Positions 11,017-20,143 of a stretch of 64,000 nt of DNA are shown piece after piece (the first letter of the stretch is position 1; each line of letters starts with the position of its first letter). The notes under the pieces were generated by a model. The model did no database searches, had not been told where the DNA came from, and saw nothing but the letters and a program-made list of their open reading frames with translations. The stretch comes from an uncultured Pelagibacteraceae bacterium (GTDB lineage: Bacteria; Pseudomonadota; Alphaproteobacteria; Pelagibacterales; Pelagibacteraceae), in the NCBI GenBank assembly GCA_902513955.1, contig CABXOW010000002.1, positions 41,044-105,043 on the forward strand, read 5' to 3'. Position numbers and translations under genes: made by a program.

Positions 11017-12276
11017 TTAATTGAATGAAATGCTTTCTAAATTGTTCATATAAGGTCTTAAAACTTTTGGTACAACAATTGAACCATCTTTTTGCTGATA
11101 ATTTTCTAAAACAGCTATAAGTGTTCTGCCTACCGCAAGTCCACTTCCATTAAGAGTACCAACAAAATGAGTTTCTTTATTTTCATTTTTGTATCTGGTT
11201 TTCATTCTTTGACCTTGAAAAGTTGAACAAGAAGAACAAGATGAAATTTCACGATATTTATTTTCTGAGGGCAACCAAACTTCTATATCATAAGTTTTTT
11301 CAGCACTAAAACCCATATCACCAGAACATAAAATAACTTTTCTATATGGCAATTCTAATTTGTCTAAAATATCCGTAGCACAGTTAGTCATTCTTTCTAA
11401 CTCTTCCAAACAATTTTCTTTTTCGACAATACTTACCATTTCAACTTTATAGAACTGATGTTGTCTAATCATTCCCTTAGTATCTTTTCCATAACTTCCA
11501 GCCTCTTTTCTAAAACAAGGTGTTGATGCAACAAATCTCATAGGTAGATCTTTGCGTTCAACAATCTTATCTTTAACAATATTTGTTAATATTACTTCAG
11601 CTGTTGGTATTAGAAATTTTCTATCTGAACCCTCGTCAAATTTAATTTCGAATTGATCGTTTTCAAATTTTGGGAGCTGCCCTGTACCAAACATTGTATT
11701 ATCAGATGCAATTAATGGTGGTGAAATTTCCTGATATTGATTTTGATTTACATGAATATCCAGCATAAAATTAGATAACGCTCTTTCCAATAAAGCTAAT
11801 TTATTTTTAACAAAAACAAATCTTGAACCTGTAGTTTTTGTAGCAAGATCAAAATCTAACATCTTTAAATTTTCACCTAATTCATAGTGAGATTTAGGTT
11901 TAAAATCAAAATCAGGAATTTTGCCTGATTTAGAAATTTCAATATTATCATTTTCATCTTTACCATTAGGGACATCGTGATGAGGTATGTTTGGAATATT
12001 TGATAATATATTCTCTAATTCAATTTTAACTTTTTTTTGACTCTCTGAAATTTTTTCTAAAGCTAAAGAAATTTCTTTTGATTTTTTAAACATTTTTTCA
12101 TCTTTAGATTTTGAAATATCTTTTTTTTCTTTTTCTAAAGCTTCTTTTTGTTGAATTAAATGTCTATTTTGTTCGTCTAATTTTTGTAAATTTACAATAT
12201 CTAAATTAATAGATCTTTTTTCTAGAGATTTTGCAAAAACAGTGAAGTCTTTTCTTATATCTTTTAAATTATGCAT
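11017..12276 (-). CDS. serS: Seryl-tRNA synthetase
   Basis: Cytosolic class II synthetase charging tRNA-Ser (and tRNA-Sec where present). The 419-residue protein has the N-terminal tRNA-binding coiled coil (about 25-105, Lys/Glu-rich) and the class II core with motif 2 FRKEAGSYGKDTKGMIRQHQ and motif 3 GSGLAVGRTLIAVLENYQ near the C-terminus. Length is normal. Its start overlaps the tatC stop by 8 bp, matching the conserved alphaproteobacterial order tatABC-serS. Confidence 0.98.
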   Translation of the reverse strand: MHNLKDIRKDFTVFAKSLEKRSINLDIVNLQKLDEQNRHLIQQKEALEKEKKDISKSKDEKMFKKSKEISLALEKISESQKKVKIELENILSNIPNIPHHDVPNGKDENDNIEISKSGKIPDFDFKPKSHYELGENLKMLDFDLATKTTGSRFVFVKNKLALLERALSNFMLDIHVNQNQYQEISPPLIASDNTMFGTGQLPKFENDQFEIKFDEGSDRKFLIPTAEVILTNIVKDKIVERKDLPMRFVASTPCFRKEAGSYGKDTKGMIRQHQFYKVEMVSIVEKENCLEELERMTNCATDILDKLELPYRKVILCSGDMGFSAEKTYDIEVWLPSENKYREISSCSSCSTFQGQRMKTRYKNENKETHFVGTLNGSGLAVGRTLIAVLENYQQKDGSIVVPKVLRPYMNNLESISFN

Positions 12277-13039
12277 CTGTTTTTTCTAAATTTTTGTTTT
12301 CAATAAATTTTACAGAAAATATTGATAATTCATATAAAATTAATAGTGGTATAGCTAAACCAATTTGAGTTATGGGGTCTGGTGGTGTGAGTAAAGCAGC
12401 TGCAGCAAAAATAATTACAACAACATATTTTCGTCTATCTTTTAAAAACTGACTATCCACAACACCAACTCTTGCTAATAAACTAAGGACGACTGGTAGC
12501 TGAAAACTTAATCCAAAAGCAAAAATGAGTTTCATAACAAGAGACAAATACTCGTTAACCTTTGCTTCAAGTTGAATTGGTAAGTTTGTTGAAAGACCAG
12601 TGCTTTCAAATGACAAGAAAAATTTAATCGCTAGTGGCATAATCAAGTAGTAAACTAACATTCCACCAAGAAGAAATAATATGGGAGTTAGGATTAAGTA
12701 TGGCATTATGGCAATTTTTTCATGTTTATATAAACCAGGGGCTATAAATTTCCATATTTGCATAAGAATAAATGGACATGTAACAAAGAAAGCTGTGAAG
12801 AATGAAACTTTTAGATAAGTTAAAAAAGTTTCTTGTAATGCTGTAAAAATTAATCTTCTTTCAAATCCATCATCTTTAACTGCTTTAGCGAACGGATCCA
12901 CTAAAAAACCATATATATTTTCAGCAAAAAAATAACATCCAATAAAAAATATAAATAAAAACAAAAAACTATGGATAAGTCTTTTTCTTAATTCGGTTAA
13001 ATGACTTATAAAGCCGCCTTCATTTTCTTCTTTACTCAT
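12269..13039 (-). CDS. tatC: Sec-independent protein translocase TatC
   Basis: TatC is the polytopic receptor that reads twin-arginine signal peptides. The 256-residue protein begins with the cytosolic segment FISHLTELRKRL characteristic of TatC, followed by six transmembrane helices; the first periplasmic loop contains the conserved FxTALQETFLTYLK stretch and the Glu/Pro features expected. The start overlaps the tatB stop by 8 bp and its stop overlaps serS by 8 bp. Confidence 0.97.
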   Translation of the reverse strand: MSKEENEGGFISHLTELRKRLIHSFLFLFIFFIGCYFFAENIYGFLVDPFAKAVKDDGFERRLIFTALQETFLTYLKVSFFTAFFVTCPFILMQIWKFIAPGLYKHEKIAIMPYLILTPILFLLGGMLVYYLIMPLAIKFFLSFESTGLSTNLPIQLEAKVNEYLSLVMKLIFAFGLSFQLPVVLSLLARVGVVDSQFLKDRRKYVVVIIFAAAALLTPPDPITQIGLAIPLLILYELSIFSVKFIENKNLEKTDA

Positions 13040-13247
13040 CTTTTTTATTATCTTTTTTTATTTCGTTTGTTTTTTCATCATCAATATCAATATTTGAAAC
13101 TTCACTTTGAATATCCTGTATATATTTTTTGGCCGTACCAATCCAAGAACCAGCTTTTTTTAACATTATAGGAAAATCTTTAGGTCCAAGTACAACGATA
13201 GCAATAGCAACAATAATTAAAATTTCAAACCAACCAATAGTAGGCAT
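13032..13247 (-). CDS. tatB: Sec-independent protein translocase TatB
   Basis: TatB joins TatC in the substrate receptor. It has 71 residues: a short N-terminal helix starting IGWFEILIIVAIAIVVLGP, the conserved Gly-Pro hinge (LGPKD), then an amphipathic helix KKAGSWIGTAKKYIQ and an acidic/basic tail. TatB rather than TatA is assigned because the helix ends in VLGPKDFP, the TatB hinge, and because it lies directly before tatC. It is shorter than many TatB proteins (often 120-170), as tails are reduced in small genomes. Confidence 0.93.
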   Translation of the reverse strand: MPTIGWFEILIIVAIAIVVLGPKDFPIMLKKAGSWIGTAKKYIQDIQSEVSNIDIDDEKTNEIKKDNKKDE

Positions 13248-13252
13248 GTAAT

Positions 13253-13453
13253 TTAATCTTTGTTATTTGAGTCTTTATTTTCGTCAGAAATATTTTTTGG
13301 CTCACTATCGTCAGTAACATCTGACGCCATTCCTTTTTTAAAACTTTTAATACCTTTTGCAACATCGCCCATTAAACTAGATATTTTTCCTCGTCCAAAT
13401 AATAAGACAACTAATATTACAACAATTGCTATTTGCCAAATTCCTATGCTCAT
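13253..13453 (-). CDS. tatA: Sec-independent protein translocase TatA
   Basis: TatA oligomerises to form the protein-conducting element of the Tat system. The 66-residue protein has a short N-terminal helix ([18 protein letters not shown]), the FGRGKI hinge and an amphipathic helix [18 protein letters not shown], all standard TatA features. It precedes tatB by 5 bp and follows scpB by 44 bp, in the alphaproteobacterial order scpA-scpB-tatA-tatB-tatC. Confidence 0.95.
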   Translation of the reverse strand: MSIGIWQIAIVVILVVLLFGRGKISSLMGDVAKGIKSFKKGMASDVTDDSEPKNISDENKDSNNKD

Positions 13454-13497
13454 TAAAAACTTATAACCTTTTTATGATTGATTTTAAAGTTACTTTT

Positions 13498-14202
13498 TTA
13501 GGAATCTTTTTCTTCTTCATCAAGAGTACTATTTAGCATTTCATCGATATTAGAATAGATATCCTCTTTTTTTTCATCTTGTTTTTCTTTAAAAAATTTA
13601 CTTGTACCAAAAATAGCATTATCAACACTATTAGTGTCAATTAAACCTGCGTAACCTAATTCATCAACTGTTGGAAGGTCTGATAATTTTTGTAAATTAA
13701 AATGACTTAAAAATCCATCTGTTGTTAAATATTGAATTGGTTTACCCGGGACATCTTTACGACCACCTGGTTTAACCCAATCAAGTTCCATTAAAATTTC
13801 TAGAGTGTTTGTACCAAATGCTACTCCACGTATTTCTTCAATTTCTGTCCTAGTTACAGGTTGGTGATAAACAATAATAGCTAAAGTTTCTATGGCTGCA
13901 CGAGATAATTTTTTTTCAACAGTTTTTTCTTGAGTCATTAAATTAGACATTTTCGGTGATGTTCTAAAAGACCATTTATTTTTTATACAGACCAAATTTA
14001 TACCTCGACTTGAATATTCGAGTTGTAATTTTTCTAACGATTTTGCTACATTTGCCTTTTTAGAAATTTTGCTATCTATAGTATCTACATCTAAAGGTTC
14101 AGCTGCAGCAAAAATTATAGCTTCAATTTCTTTTTCAAGATCAGTAATTTTTGAAGGAAATTTAACTATGTTATCTTTAGTTATTTTTTTTTTTTTAATC
14201 AT
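13498..14202 (-). CDS. scpB: Segregation and condensation protein B
   Basis: ScpB dimers bind ScpA and, with SMC, form bacterial condensin. The protein has two winged-helix domains: LEKEIEAIIFAAAEPLD opens the first and AIETLAIIVYHQPVTRTEIEEIRG marks the linker and second domain, with the GVAFGTNTLEILMELDWV segment following. I start at the ATG at 14202 (234 residues), which has AAGGA at the right spacing and an 8 bp overlap with scpA; upstream TTG/ATG codons would add nine residues. A 13-A tract occurs at codons 3-7, in frame. Confidence 0.93.
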   Translation of the reverse strand: MIKKKKITKDNIVKFPSKITDLEKEIEAIIFAAAEPLDVDTIDSKISKKANVAKSLEKLQLEYSSRGINLVCIKNKWSFRTSPKMSNLMTQEKTVEKKLSRAAIETLAIIVYHQPVTRTEIEEIRGVAFGTNTLEILMELDWVKPGGRKDVPGKPIQYLTTDGFLSHFNLQKLSDLPTVDELGYAGLIDTNSVDNAIFGTSKFFKEKQDEKKEDIYSNIDEMLNSTLDEEEKDS

Positions 14203-14938
14203 TAATTTCCTTAACATAAATATCATCAAATAGTTTATCTTGTTTTATTGATAGATTGCCTTCTTTAACTAATTCTAATGATCCAGAAAAAATTCCTACT
14301 TTACCTGTTTTTTTATATTTTGAACTATTTTTAAAGTTACTTGGTATTAGATCATTTATATTTTTCCAATCCATCAATTTACCAAGATATTGTTTTATAG
14401 TTTTAATACCATCTTCAGTAGTAAATACTGGTAATTTTGGAATACTCATTGTTTGAAAATCTTTAGTCATCAGTATTGAAGAATAAGATTTCAAAAGTTC
14501 AAATAAACTTAAATTATATTCTGAACTATAAATTGATCTTATGTTTCCTTTTATTCCACGAGCTCTAATTTCTCTGCCTAATCGATTTCTTTTAAGCATT
14601 TGTTCTGAAAGCAATCTAATAAGTTCTAATTTTTTAAGTTGTAATTTTAATTTTTCTGCAACTTCTTGAACTTTGAATTCTTCTTCTGGATTATCTGGAA
14701 GTAATAGTTTTGATTTTAAATAAGCTAACCATGTAGCCATTAATAAATATTCAGATGCAATTTCTAAATTTAAACTTTTTTCATTAGTAATATAATCGTG
14801 AAATTGATCAGCAAGTTTAGTTATTGATATTTGCTCTAAATCTACTTTTTGGGCCTTAGCTAGATCAAGCAACACATCTAAAGGACCATTATAGTTATTA
14901 ATATCAACATTAAATAAAAAAGAATCAGACTCAGACAT
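14195..14938 (-). CDS. scpA: Segregation and condensation protein A
   Basis: ScpA is the kleisin that bridges SMC heads in bacterial condensin. The 247-residue protein has the N-terminal kleisin region with YNGPLDVLLDLAKAQKVDLEQISI and the EYLLMATWLAYLKSKLLLP helix, both diagnostic, and a C-terminal winged helix around residues 170-235. Length is normal. It overlaps scpB by 8 bp and follows nagZ by 9 bp. Confidence 0.94.
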   Translation of the reverse strand: MSESDSFLFNVDINNYNGPLDVLLDLAKAQKVDLEQISITKLADQFHDYITNEKSLNLEIASEYLLMATWLAYLKSKLLLPDNPEEEFKVQEVAEKLKLQLKKLELIRLLSEQMLKRNRLGREIRARGIKGNIRSIYSSEYNLSLFELLKSYSSILMTKDFQTMSIPKLPVFTTEDGIKTIKQYLGKLMDWKNINDLIPSNFKNSSKYKKTGKVGIFSGSLELVKEGNLSIKQDKLFDDIYVKEIND

Positions 14939-14947
14939 AATGAAATA

Positions 14948-15898
14948 TTAACTTAAAATTTTATAAAATTGTGATGTTTTTTTAATTATAAAGCTACTTA
15001 TCAAGGGTGAATTTTCAGCTACTATCTTCATTTCATTAAGGTCACTGTTGCAATGAAGAACTATATTACATCCAGCTTTAAACGATTTAGTAGTATTATC
15101 TTTCATAGACTCCTTTAAACTCTTCATTGAAAGATCATCTGAAATTATAATGTTTTTAAAACCTATTATATTCCTAATATGATTAATGACTTTTTTTGAA
15201 TGAGTTGCAGTATTTAACTTATCTATATTTTTATAAATAACGTGACCTGTCATTGCAAAGAAACAGTCTTTTTTTTTAAAAACACTAAAATCATATTTCT
15301 TAAGATATTTAAGTGTTTTATTAACTACAGGGGTAAATTTATGACTATCTACTTTTGCTAAGCCATGACCAGGTATATGTTTTATTACAGTTCCAATCAA
15401 ATTTTGTTTAAATAATTTTATACATAAATCGCCCATTTTAAATACTGTGTTTACTTTTTTTGAAAAAGATCGATCTCCAATTATATTACTGGATCCTTTA
15501 ATTCTCAGATCTAAAACTGGCACAGTATTAATATTTACTCCTATTAATTTTAATAAGTGAGATGTTTTATCAATAAATAATTTATAAATAATAACTAGTT
15601 TCATTTTATCTTTTTCATAAAGATTACCAAAATATTCAGAAGTTAAATTATCGAAAGAAATAATATTGCTTAATCTATTTACTCTTCCACCTTCTTGATC
15701 AATTAATATTGGATAATTTTTATCTTTAAAAATTTTTCTTATGTTGTTTGTTAGATTTTTTGTTTGTTTGATGGATTTAATATTTCTTAAAAATAATATC
15801 ACACCCCAGGGTTTATATTTTTTTAAAAATTTTTTTTCATTACTTGATAAATTATAAGATTTAATGCCAACTATAAAAGCTCTTCTATTTTTAATCAT
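14948..15898 (-). CDS. nagZ: Beta-N-acetylhexosaminidase (NagZ family GH3)
   Basis: NagZ removes N-acetylglucosamine from muropeptides during cytosolic peptidoglycan recycling. The 316-residue GH3 protein shows LIDQEGGRVNRL (about residue 65), the conserved KHIPGHGLAKVDSH loop carrying the catalytic histidine and aspartate of NagZ-type enzymes, and the nucleophile aspartate in IISDDLSM. Length is slightly below the usual 330-350. Its 3' end is 9 bp before scpA and its start overlaps the preceding small gene by 8 bp. Confidence 0.92.
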   Translation of the reverse strand: MIKNRRAFIVGIKSYNLSSNEKKFLKKYKPWGVILFLRNIKSIKQTKNLTNNIRKIFKDKNYPILIDQEGGRVNRLSNIISFDNLTSEYFGNLYEKDKMKLVIIYKLFIDKTSHLLKLIGVNINTVPVLDLRIKGSSNIIGDRSFSKKVNTVFKMGDLCIKLFKQNLIGTVIKHIPGHGLAKVDSHKFTPVVNKTLKYLKKYDFSVFKKKDCFFAMTGHVIYKNIDKLNTATHSKKVINHIRNIIGFKNIIISDDLSMKSLKESMKDNTTKSFKAGCNIVLHCNSDLNEMKIVAENSPLISSFIIKKTSQFYKILS

Positions 15899-16151
15899 TT
15901 TCTAAAAGTTTCCAAAAATTAAATTTTTTCTTTTTTTTTTTATCTGTCTGCTTTACATATTCAATAATATTTTCTGTATCATTTTTTAATAAAGGTAAAT
16001 TTTTAGAATAATCTTTAATTTTTTGATCAATATTTTTATAAGATCTATAAGAATTTTTAATATTTTCATTTGAAAAATAATATCTTCCAGTAAAGAAAAG
16101 AAACAGTGTGATTATTAATATAAATATTAAATATTTAATCTCTTTTAACAT
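15891..16151 (-). CDS. Small single-span membrane protein in the SPOR-gene position
   Basis: An 86-residue protein of unknown function. It has one N-terminal helix (about residues 7-25, LIFILIITLFLFFTGRYYF) followed by a Lys/Asn-rich, presumably periplasmic tail ending in a run of lysines and NFWKLLEND. Between argS and nagZ other alphaproteobacteria usually carry a SPOR-domain (peptidoglycan-binding) protein of several hundred residues with the same single N-terminal span. No SPOR domain is present here, so this looks like a shortened or replaced version. It overlaps both neighbours, which argues that it is translated. Confidence 0.7.
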   Translation of the reverse strand: MLKEIKYLIFILIITLFLFFTGRYYFSNENIKNSYRSYKNIDQKIKDYSKNLPLLKNDTENIIEYVKQTDKKKKKKFNFWKLLEND

Positions 16152-17884
16152 TACATCTTAGATGGTGAAACAACACCCACTATATCCATTCCTGATTTAA
16201 TAACATTAGCTATCGCTTTTAGAAAAACTAATTTATCTTGAGAAATACTTTTTTGATTATTTATAAATCGTTTTTCAGGAAATTGTTTTCCAAGATTCCA
16301 ATAGGAATGAAATTCTGCTGCAAGTTCATATAAATAAATTGGTATACGATGAGGCTCAAGTTTTGTGCTAGCTGCATCAATACATTTTGGCCATTCCGAT
16401 ATCTTCTTTAAAATTTTAATTTCATCAACTGAATATTCAAAATTGTAATTGTCTATAGTAACATCTTTTTCTAAATCTTTATCCAAATGTCTAAATACAG
16501 ATGAAATTCTAGCATAACAATATTGAACATAATAAAGTGGATTATCTTTAGATTTTTCTTTAACAGCATCAAAATCGAAATCCAATTCAACATCACTACT
16601 TCTATTTAACATAATAAATCTAGTTGCATCTTTACCAACTTCCTCAATTAAATCATCAACTGTAATATAATCACCTTTTCTTTTAGACATTTTAAATGGC
16701 TTCTTATCTTTAATTAATTTTACAAGCTGACTGATTTTACAAATTAATTTATTATTTGTTCCTGAAAGTGCATCTACAGATGATGAAATTCTTTTTATAT
16801 AACCAGCATGATCTGCACCAAGTATATTAATTAAAAAATCAAACTTACGATCAATTTTATTTTTATGATATGCAATATCACTTGCAAAATAAGTCCAACT
16901 TCCATCAGATTTTTGCATTGCTCTGTCCTTATCATCACCAAAATCTGTTGATCTAAATAACAATTGTTCTCTCTCAACCCAGTCATTTTTATCTTCACCA
17001 GCTGGAGCTTTAATTTTACCCTTGTAAACAAAATTATTGTCTTCTAGAAAATTAATAACATTTTCTACTTCATTATTTAGAACAATACTTTTTTCACTAA
17101 CAAAATTATCGTGCTTAATACCAAGACTTTTTAGATTTTTTTTGATTAAAAGTAAGGCTTGTTCTATCGATAATTCTGTTAATTTTGAACTTATATCATC
17201 ATAATTATCAAAATTTAAATCAGTATTAGATGAAGTAATATTATTAGCAAAATCAATTAGATAATCTCCAGGATAGAGATCTGAATTATTGATTGGAAAA
17301 GGTTCTTTATATTTTATTTCACGAATTCTATAAAAAACAGATTTAGTAAAATTAATGATCTGATTTCCATAATCATTGACATAATATTCTTTAATAACTT
17401 TATGATTGTTAAAGATTAATACATTTGAAATTACATCACCCAATATAGCTCCACGACAATGACCAACATGTAAGGGGCCTGTTGGATTTGCTGAAACAAA
17501 CTCAACTAAATAGTTGAGTTTTTTTTCTTTATCATTTACGCCAAATGTTTTTGAATTAGAAATAATACTTTCTATAAAATTTGACCAAAAAATTGGTTTA
17601 AATTTAATATTGATGAAACCTGGTTTAACAACATCTATAGTTTGAATAAGCGGGTCGCTATCTTTTAGGAATGAAGATATTTTTTCAGCAAGGTCTAATG
17701 GAGATTTCTTATTCAATTTTGAAAGAACCATTCCAACATTAGTTGAAATATCAAAATCAAATTTAGATGGAGGTATTTCTGCATTAATTCCATTGAATGT
17801 CTCTGGAATAATAAGCTCACCCTTTTTATTTAACTCAACTATTGTTGATTTAATTTTATCTAAATATAGTTCAAAAATATTCAT
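16151..17884 (-). CDS. argS: Arginyl-tRNA synthetase
   Basis: Class I synthetase that charges tRNA-Arg. The 577-residue protein has the N-terminal additional domain (about 1-110), the HIGH-type motif as HVGHCRG after SANPTGPL at about residue 133, and the KMSK-type motif as KMSKRKGDYITVDDL at about 395. The C-terminal all-helical anticodon-binding domain ends in MDIVGVVSPSKM. Length is typical. It overlaps dgt by 4 bp and the following small membrane gene by one base. Confidence 0.97.
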   Translation of the reverse strand: MNIFELYLDKIKSTIVELNKKGELIIPETFNGINAEIPPSKFDFDISTNVGMVLSKLNKKSPLDLAEKISSFLKDSDPLIQTIDVVKPGFINIKFKPIFWSNFIESIISNSKTFGVNDKEKKLNYLVEFVSANPTGPLHVGHCRGAILGDVISNVLIFNNHKVIKEYYVNDYGNQIINFTKSVFYRIREIKYKEPFPINNSDLYPGDYLIDFANNITSSNTDLNFDNYDDISSKLTELSIEQALLLIKKNLKSLGIKHDNFVSEKSIVLNNEVENVINFLEDNNFVYKGKIKAPAGEDKNDWVEREQLLFRSTDFGDDKDRAMQKSDGSWTYFASDIAYHKNKIDRKFDFLINILGADHAGYIKRISSSVDALSGTNNKLICKISQLVKLIKDKKPFKMSKRKGDYITVDDLIEEVGKDATRFIMLNRSSDVELDFDFDAVKEKSKDNPLYYVQYCYARISSVFRHLDKDLEKDVTIDNYNFEYSVDEIKILKKISEWPKCIDAASTKLEPHRIPIYLYELAAEFHSYWNLGKQFPEKRFINNQKSISQDKLVFLKAIANVIKSGMDIVGVVSPSKM

Positions 17885-18999
17885 TTAAAATTATTATATA
17901 GGTTAATAGCATAACGATCTGTCATACCCGAAATAAAATCTGAAATAGCTCTAAATTTATCTTTAGTCAATTGTTCTTTTGTTAGAAATTTTCTTGGATT
18001 TAATTTAATTGCATCAAATAATTTCTTAATAATGACTTTTCCTCTTTGATTCTTTCTTAACACCAGTTTGTTATCGTACATTTTAGTTCGCAAAAATAAT
18101 TTAATTTCTATTTCTGAATTTTGAATTTTATCTGAAAAACAAACTATTAATTGATCAGACTTGGCTATGTCTTTGATTGATTTTATTTTAAGATTTTTTA
18201 AGTTTTTTTGTGTATTTGCTAATAGATCTCTAATCATTAAATCAATCGAGTCTCTAATAATTTGATATGTTGCAATTTTGTAATTTTTTTTATTAATTTT
18301 TTTTTTATATTTAAGATAAATTGATTTAAAAAAATCTATCTCCATAAGCTCTTCTAGCTTAAACATATTGGCGTTAATTCCATCTTGTATATCATGATTA
18401 TTATAAGCTATATCATCTGATATTGCTGAAATTTGAGCTTCTAAAGAAGGATATGTTTTAAAATTAATCTTTCTTTTAAATGTTTTTAGTCCAATTAATT
18501 CATTTACTAAATCTGTATCTTCAACAGGTCCATTATGTTTTAAAAGTCCTTCTAAAGTTTCAATTGATAAATTGAGACCTTTAAATTTAAAATATTTATT
18601 CTCCAAAAACATAACAATTCTCAATGTTTGTAAATTATGATCAAAACCACCATAATTTTCCATACATTCGTCTAGAGCATCTTCACCAGCATGACCAAAA
18701 GGAGTGTGTCCTAAATCATGAGCTAGACTTAATGTCTCTGTTAAGTCCTCATTTAAATTAAGATATTTAGCTATAGATCGAGCAATTTGAGCGACTTCAA
18801 TTGAATGAGTAATTCTTGTTCTAAAATGATCTCCCTCAGTATTTACAAAAACTTGTGTTTTATGTTTTAGCCTTCTAAATGACGCACTATGAATTATTCT
18901 ATCTCTATCTCTTTGAAAAGGTGATCTGTATTTTGAAGTAACCTCTTTACTTAGCCTACCCTTGCTTTTAAATAAGCCTAATTGTGAGTGTTTTTTCAT
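17881..18999 (-). CDS. dgt: dGTP triphosphohydrolase-like protein
   Basis: HD-domain phosphohydrolase that releases triphosphate from deoxynucleotides and may help control dNTP pools. The 372-residue protein has the metal-binding HD signatures RITHSIEVAQIARSIA (about 62) and SLAHDLGHTPFGHAGE (about 92), the SDDIAYNNHDIQDGI segment near 192, and a normal length for the alphaproteobacterial type. It is divergent from erpA (50 bp) and overlaps argS by 4 bp, the conserved alphaproteobacterial arrangement. Exact nucleotide preference is not visible in the sequence. Confidence 0.93.
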   Translation of the reverse strand: MKKHSQLGLFKSKGRLSKEVTSKYRSPFQRDRDRIIHSASFRRLKHKTQVFVNTEGDHFRTRITHSIEVAQIARSIAKYLNLNEDLTETLSLAHDLGHTPFGHAGEDALDECMENYGGFDHNLQTLRIVMFLENKYFKFKGLNLSIETLEGLLKHNGPVEDTDLVNELIGLKTFKRKINFKTYPSLEAQISAISDDIAYNNHDIQDGINANMFKLEELMEIDFFKSIYLKYKKKINKKNYKIATYQIIRDSIDLMIRDLLANTQKNLKNLKIKSIKDIAKSDQLIVCFSDKIQNSEIEIKLFLRTKMYDNKLVLRKNQRGKVIIKKLFDAIKLNPRKFLTKEQLTKDKFRAISDFISGMTDRYAINLYNNFK

Positions 19000-19049
19000 C
19001 CTTTAATTTAAATAATTAAGTACTATATTAGTAATATCAGTGTTCAGAC

Positions 19050-19367
19050 ATGATTAAAGAAATTAAATTTACCGATAATGCTTTAAAACAAATACAAAAT
19101 TTGTTGTCTAAAAAGGACGAAGCTTCTTTTTTTAGAATCGCAATTAAAGGTGGTGGCTGTTCAGGTTTTCAATATGAATTTTCATTTGAGCAATCAAAAA
19201 ATGAAGATGATTTAATATTTAAAAATATTTTAATTGACAAAACTTCAGCTGATTTATTAAAAGATTCAGAAGTTGATTACGTTTCAGAACTAATGGGAGA
19301 ATCTTTTAAAATATCCAATCCACAGACTAAATCTTCATGTGGTTGTGGTGTTTCTTTTTCACTTTAA
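19050..19367 (+). CDS. erpA: Iron-sulfur cluster insertion protein (ErpA/IscA family)
   Basis: A-type carrier that delivers Fe-S clusters to apoproteins. The 105-residue protein has the three family cysteines in GGGCSGFQY (about residue 37) and SSCGCGVSF near the C-terminus. Assignment to ErpA rather than IscA or SufA rests on the alphaproteobacterial location next to dgt and xth, which is inference. The stop overlaps the xth start (TAATG). Confidence 0.93.
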   Translation: MIKEIKFTDNALKQIQNLLSKKDEASFFRIAIKGGGCSGFQYEFSFEQSKNEDDLIFKNILIDKTSADLLKDSEVDYVSELMGESFKISNPQTKSSCGCGVSFSL

Positions 19368-20143
19368 TGATTGTATCTTCATGGAATGTAAATTCTGTGA
19401 GAGCTAGAATTGAAAATATCAAAAGCTATTTACTAAAATACAAGCCTGATGTTTTAATGATGCAAGAAATTAAAACTGAAGATGTTAATTTTCCTTATGA
19501 TGATTTTACTTCAATGGATTATGAAAGTCATGTTTTTGGTCAAAAAAGTTATAATGGTGTTGCGATTATTTCAAAAACAAAATTAAAAAATGTTAAGACA
19601 GATTTAATTAAAGACAAACTAAAGCAATCTAGAATCATTTCTGCTGAAGTTGAGTATAAAAAAAAGAATATTCAATTAATAAATGTTTATACTCCAAACG
19701 GAAATCCTGTCGATACAGAAAAATATGATTACAAGAAAAATTGGATGGATCAATTAATTAAACAACTGAAAATATTATCTAAAAAAAATCAAAACATCAT
19801 TTTAGCTGGTGACTTCAATGTTATTCCAGCTGCTAAAGATGTGTACAATTTTAAAAGTTTTGAAGATGATGCTTTATATCGGCTTGAAATTAGAAAAAAG
19901 TTTAGAGAAATACTTAATCTTGGCTTTAGTGACGTTTACAGGCATTTTAATGAAGATAAAGAAGGTTATACATTTTGGGATTACATGAGAGGTGCCTGGC
20001 AAAAAAATAATGGTATGCGTATTGATCACTTCTTAGTTTCAAACTCTATAATTGACGTTGTTAAAGATATTAATATTAATAAAGATCCTCGTGGAAGAGA
20101 AAAACCTTCTGATCATACACCAATTGAAATTAAATTAGCTTAA
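19367..20143 (+). CDS. xth: Exodeoxyribonuclease III / AP endonuclease
   Basis: Base-excision-repair nuclease that cleaves at abasic sites and trims 3' ends. The start is set at ATG 19367, overlapping the erpA stop, because MIVSSWNVNSVRARI is the conserved N-terminus; the ten residues upstream in frame lie inside erpA. The 258-residue protein has MMQEIKTE (metal-binding glutamate), GDFNVIP, and the C-terminal SDHTPI with the catalytic aspartate-histidine pair. Length matches the ExoIII family. It converges on the Ldh2 gene with a 9 bp overlap. Confidence 0.95.
   Translation: MIVSSWNVNSVRARIENIKSYLLKYKPDVLMMQEIKTEDVNFPYDDFTSMDYESHVFGQKSYNGVAIISKTKLKNVKTDLIKDKLKQSRIISAEVEYKKKNIQLINVYTPNGNPVDTEKYDYKKNWMDQLIKQLKILSKKNQNIILAGDFNVIPAAKDVYNFKSFEDDALYRLEIRKKFREILNLGFSDVYRHFNEDKEGYTFWDYMRGAWQKNNGMRIDHFLVSNSIIDVVKDININKDPRGREKPSDHTPIEIKLA

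Noticed and set aside
14184..14196. 13-A tract at the start of scpB as a slippage frameshift like that in ntrY.
   Set aside because: The annotated frame is intact from the ATG at 14202 through both winged-helix domains, so no shift is needed.
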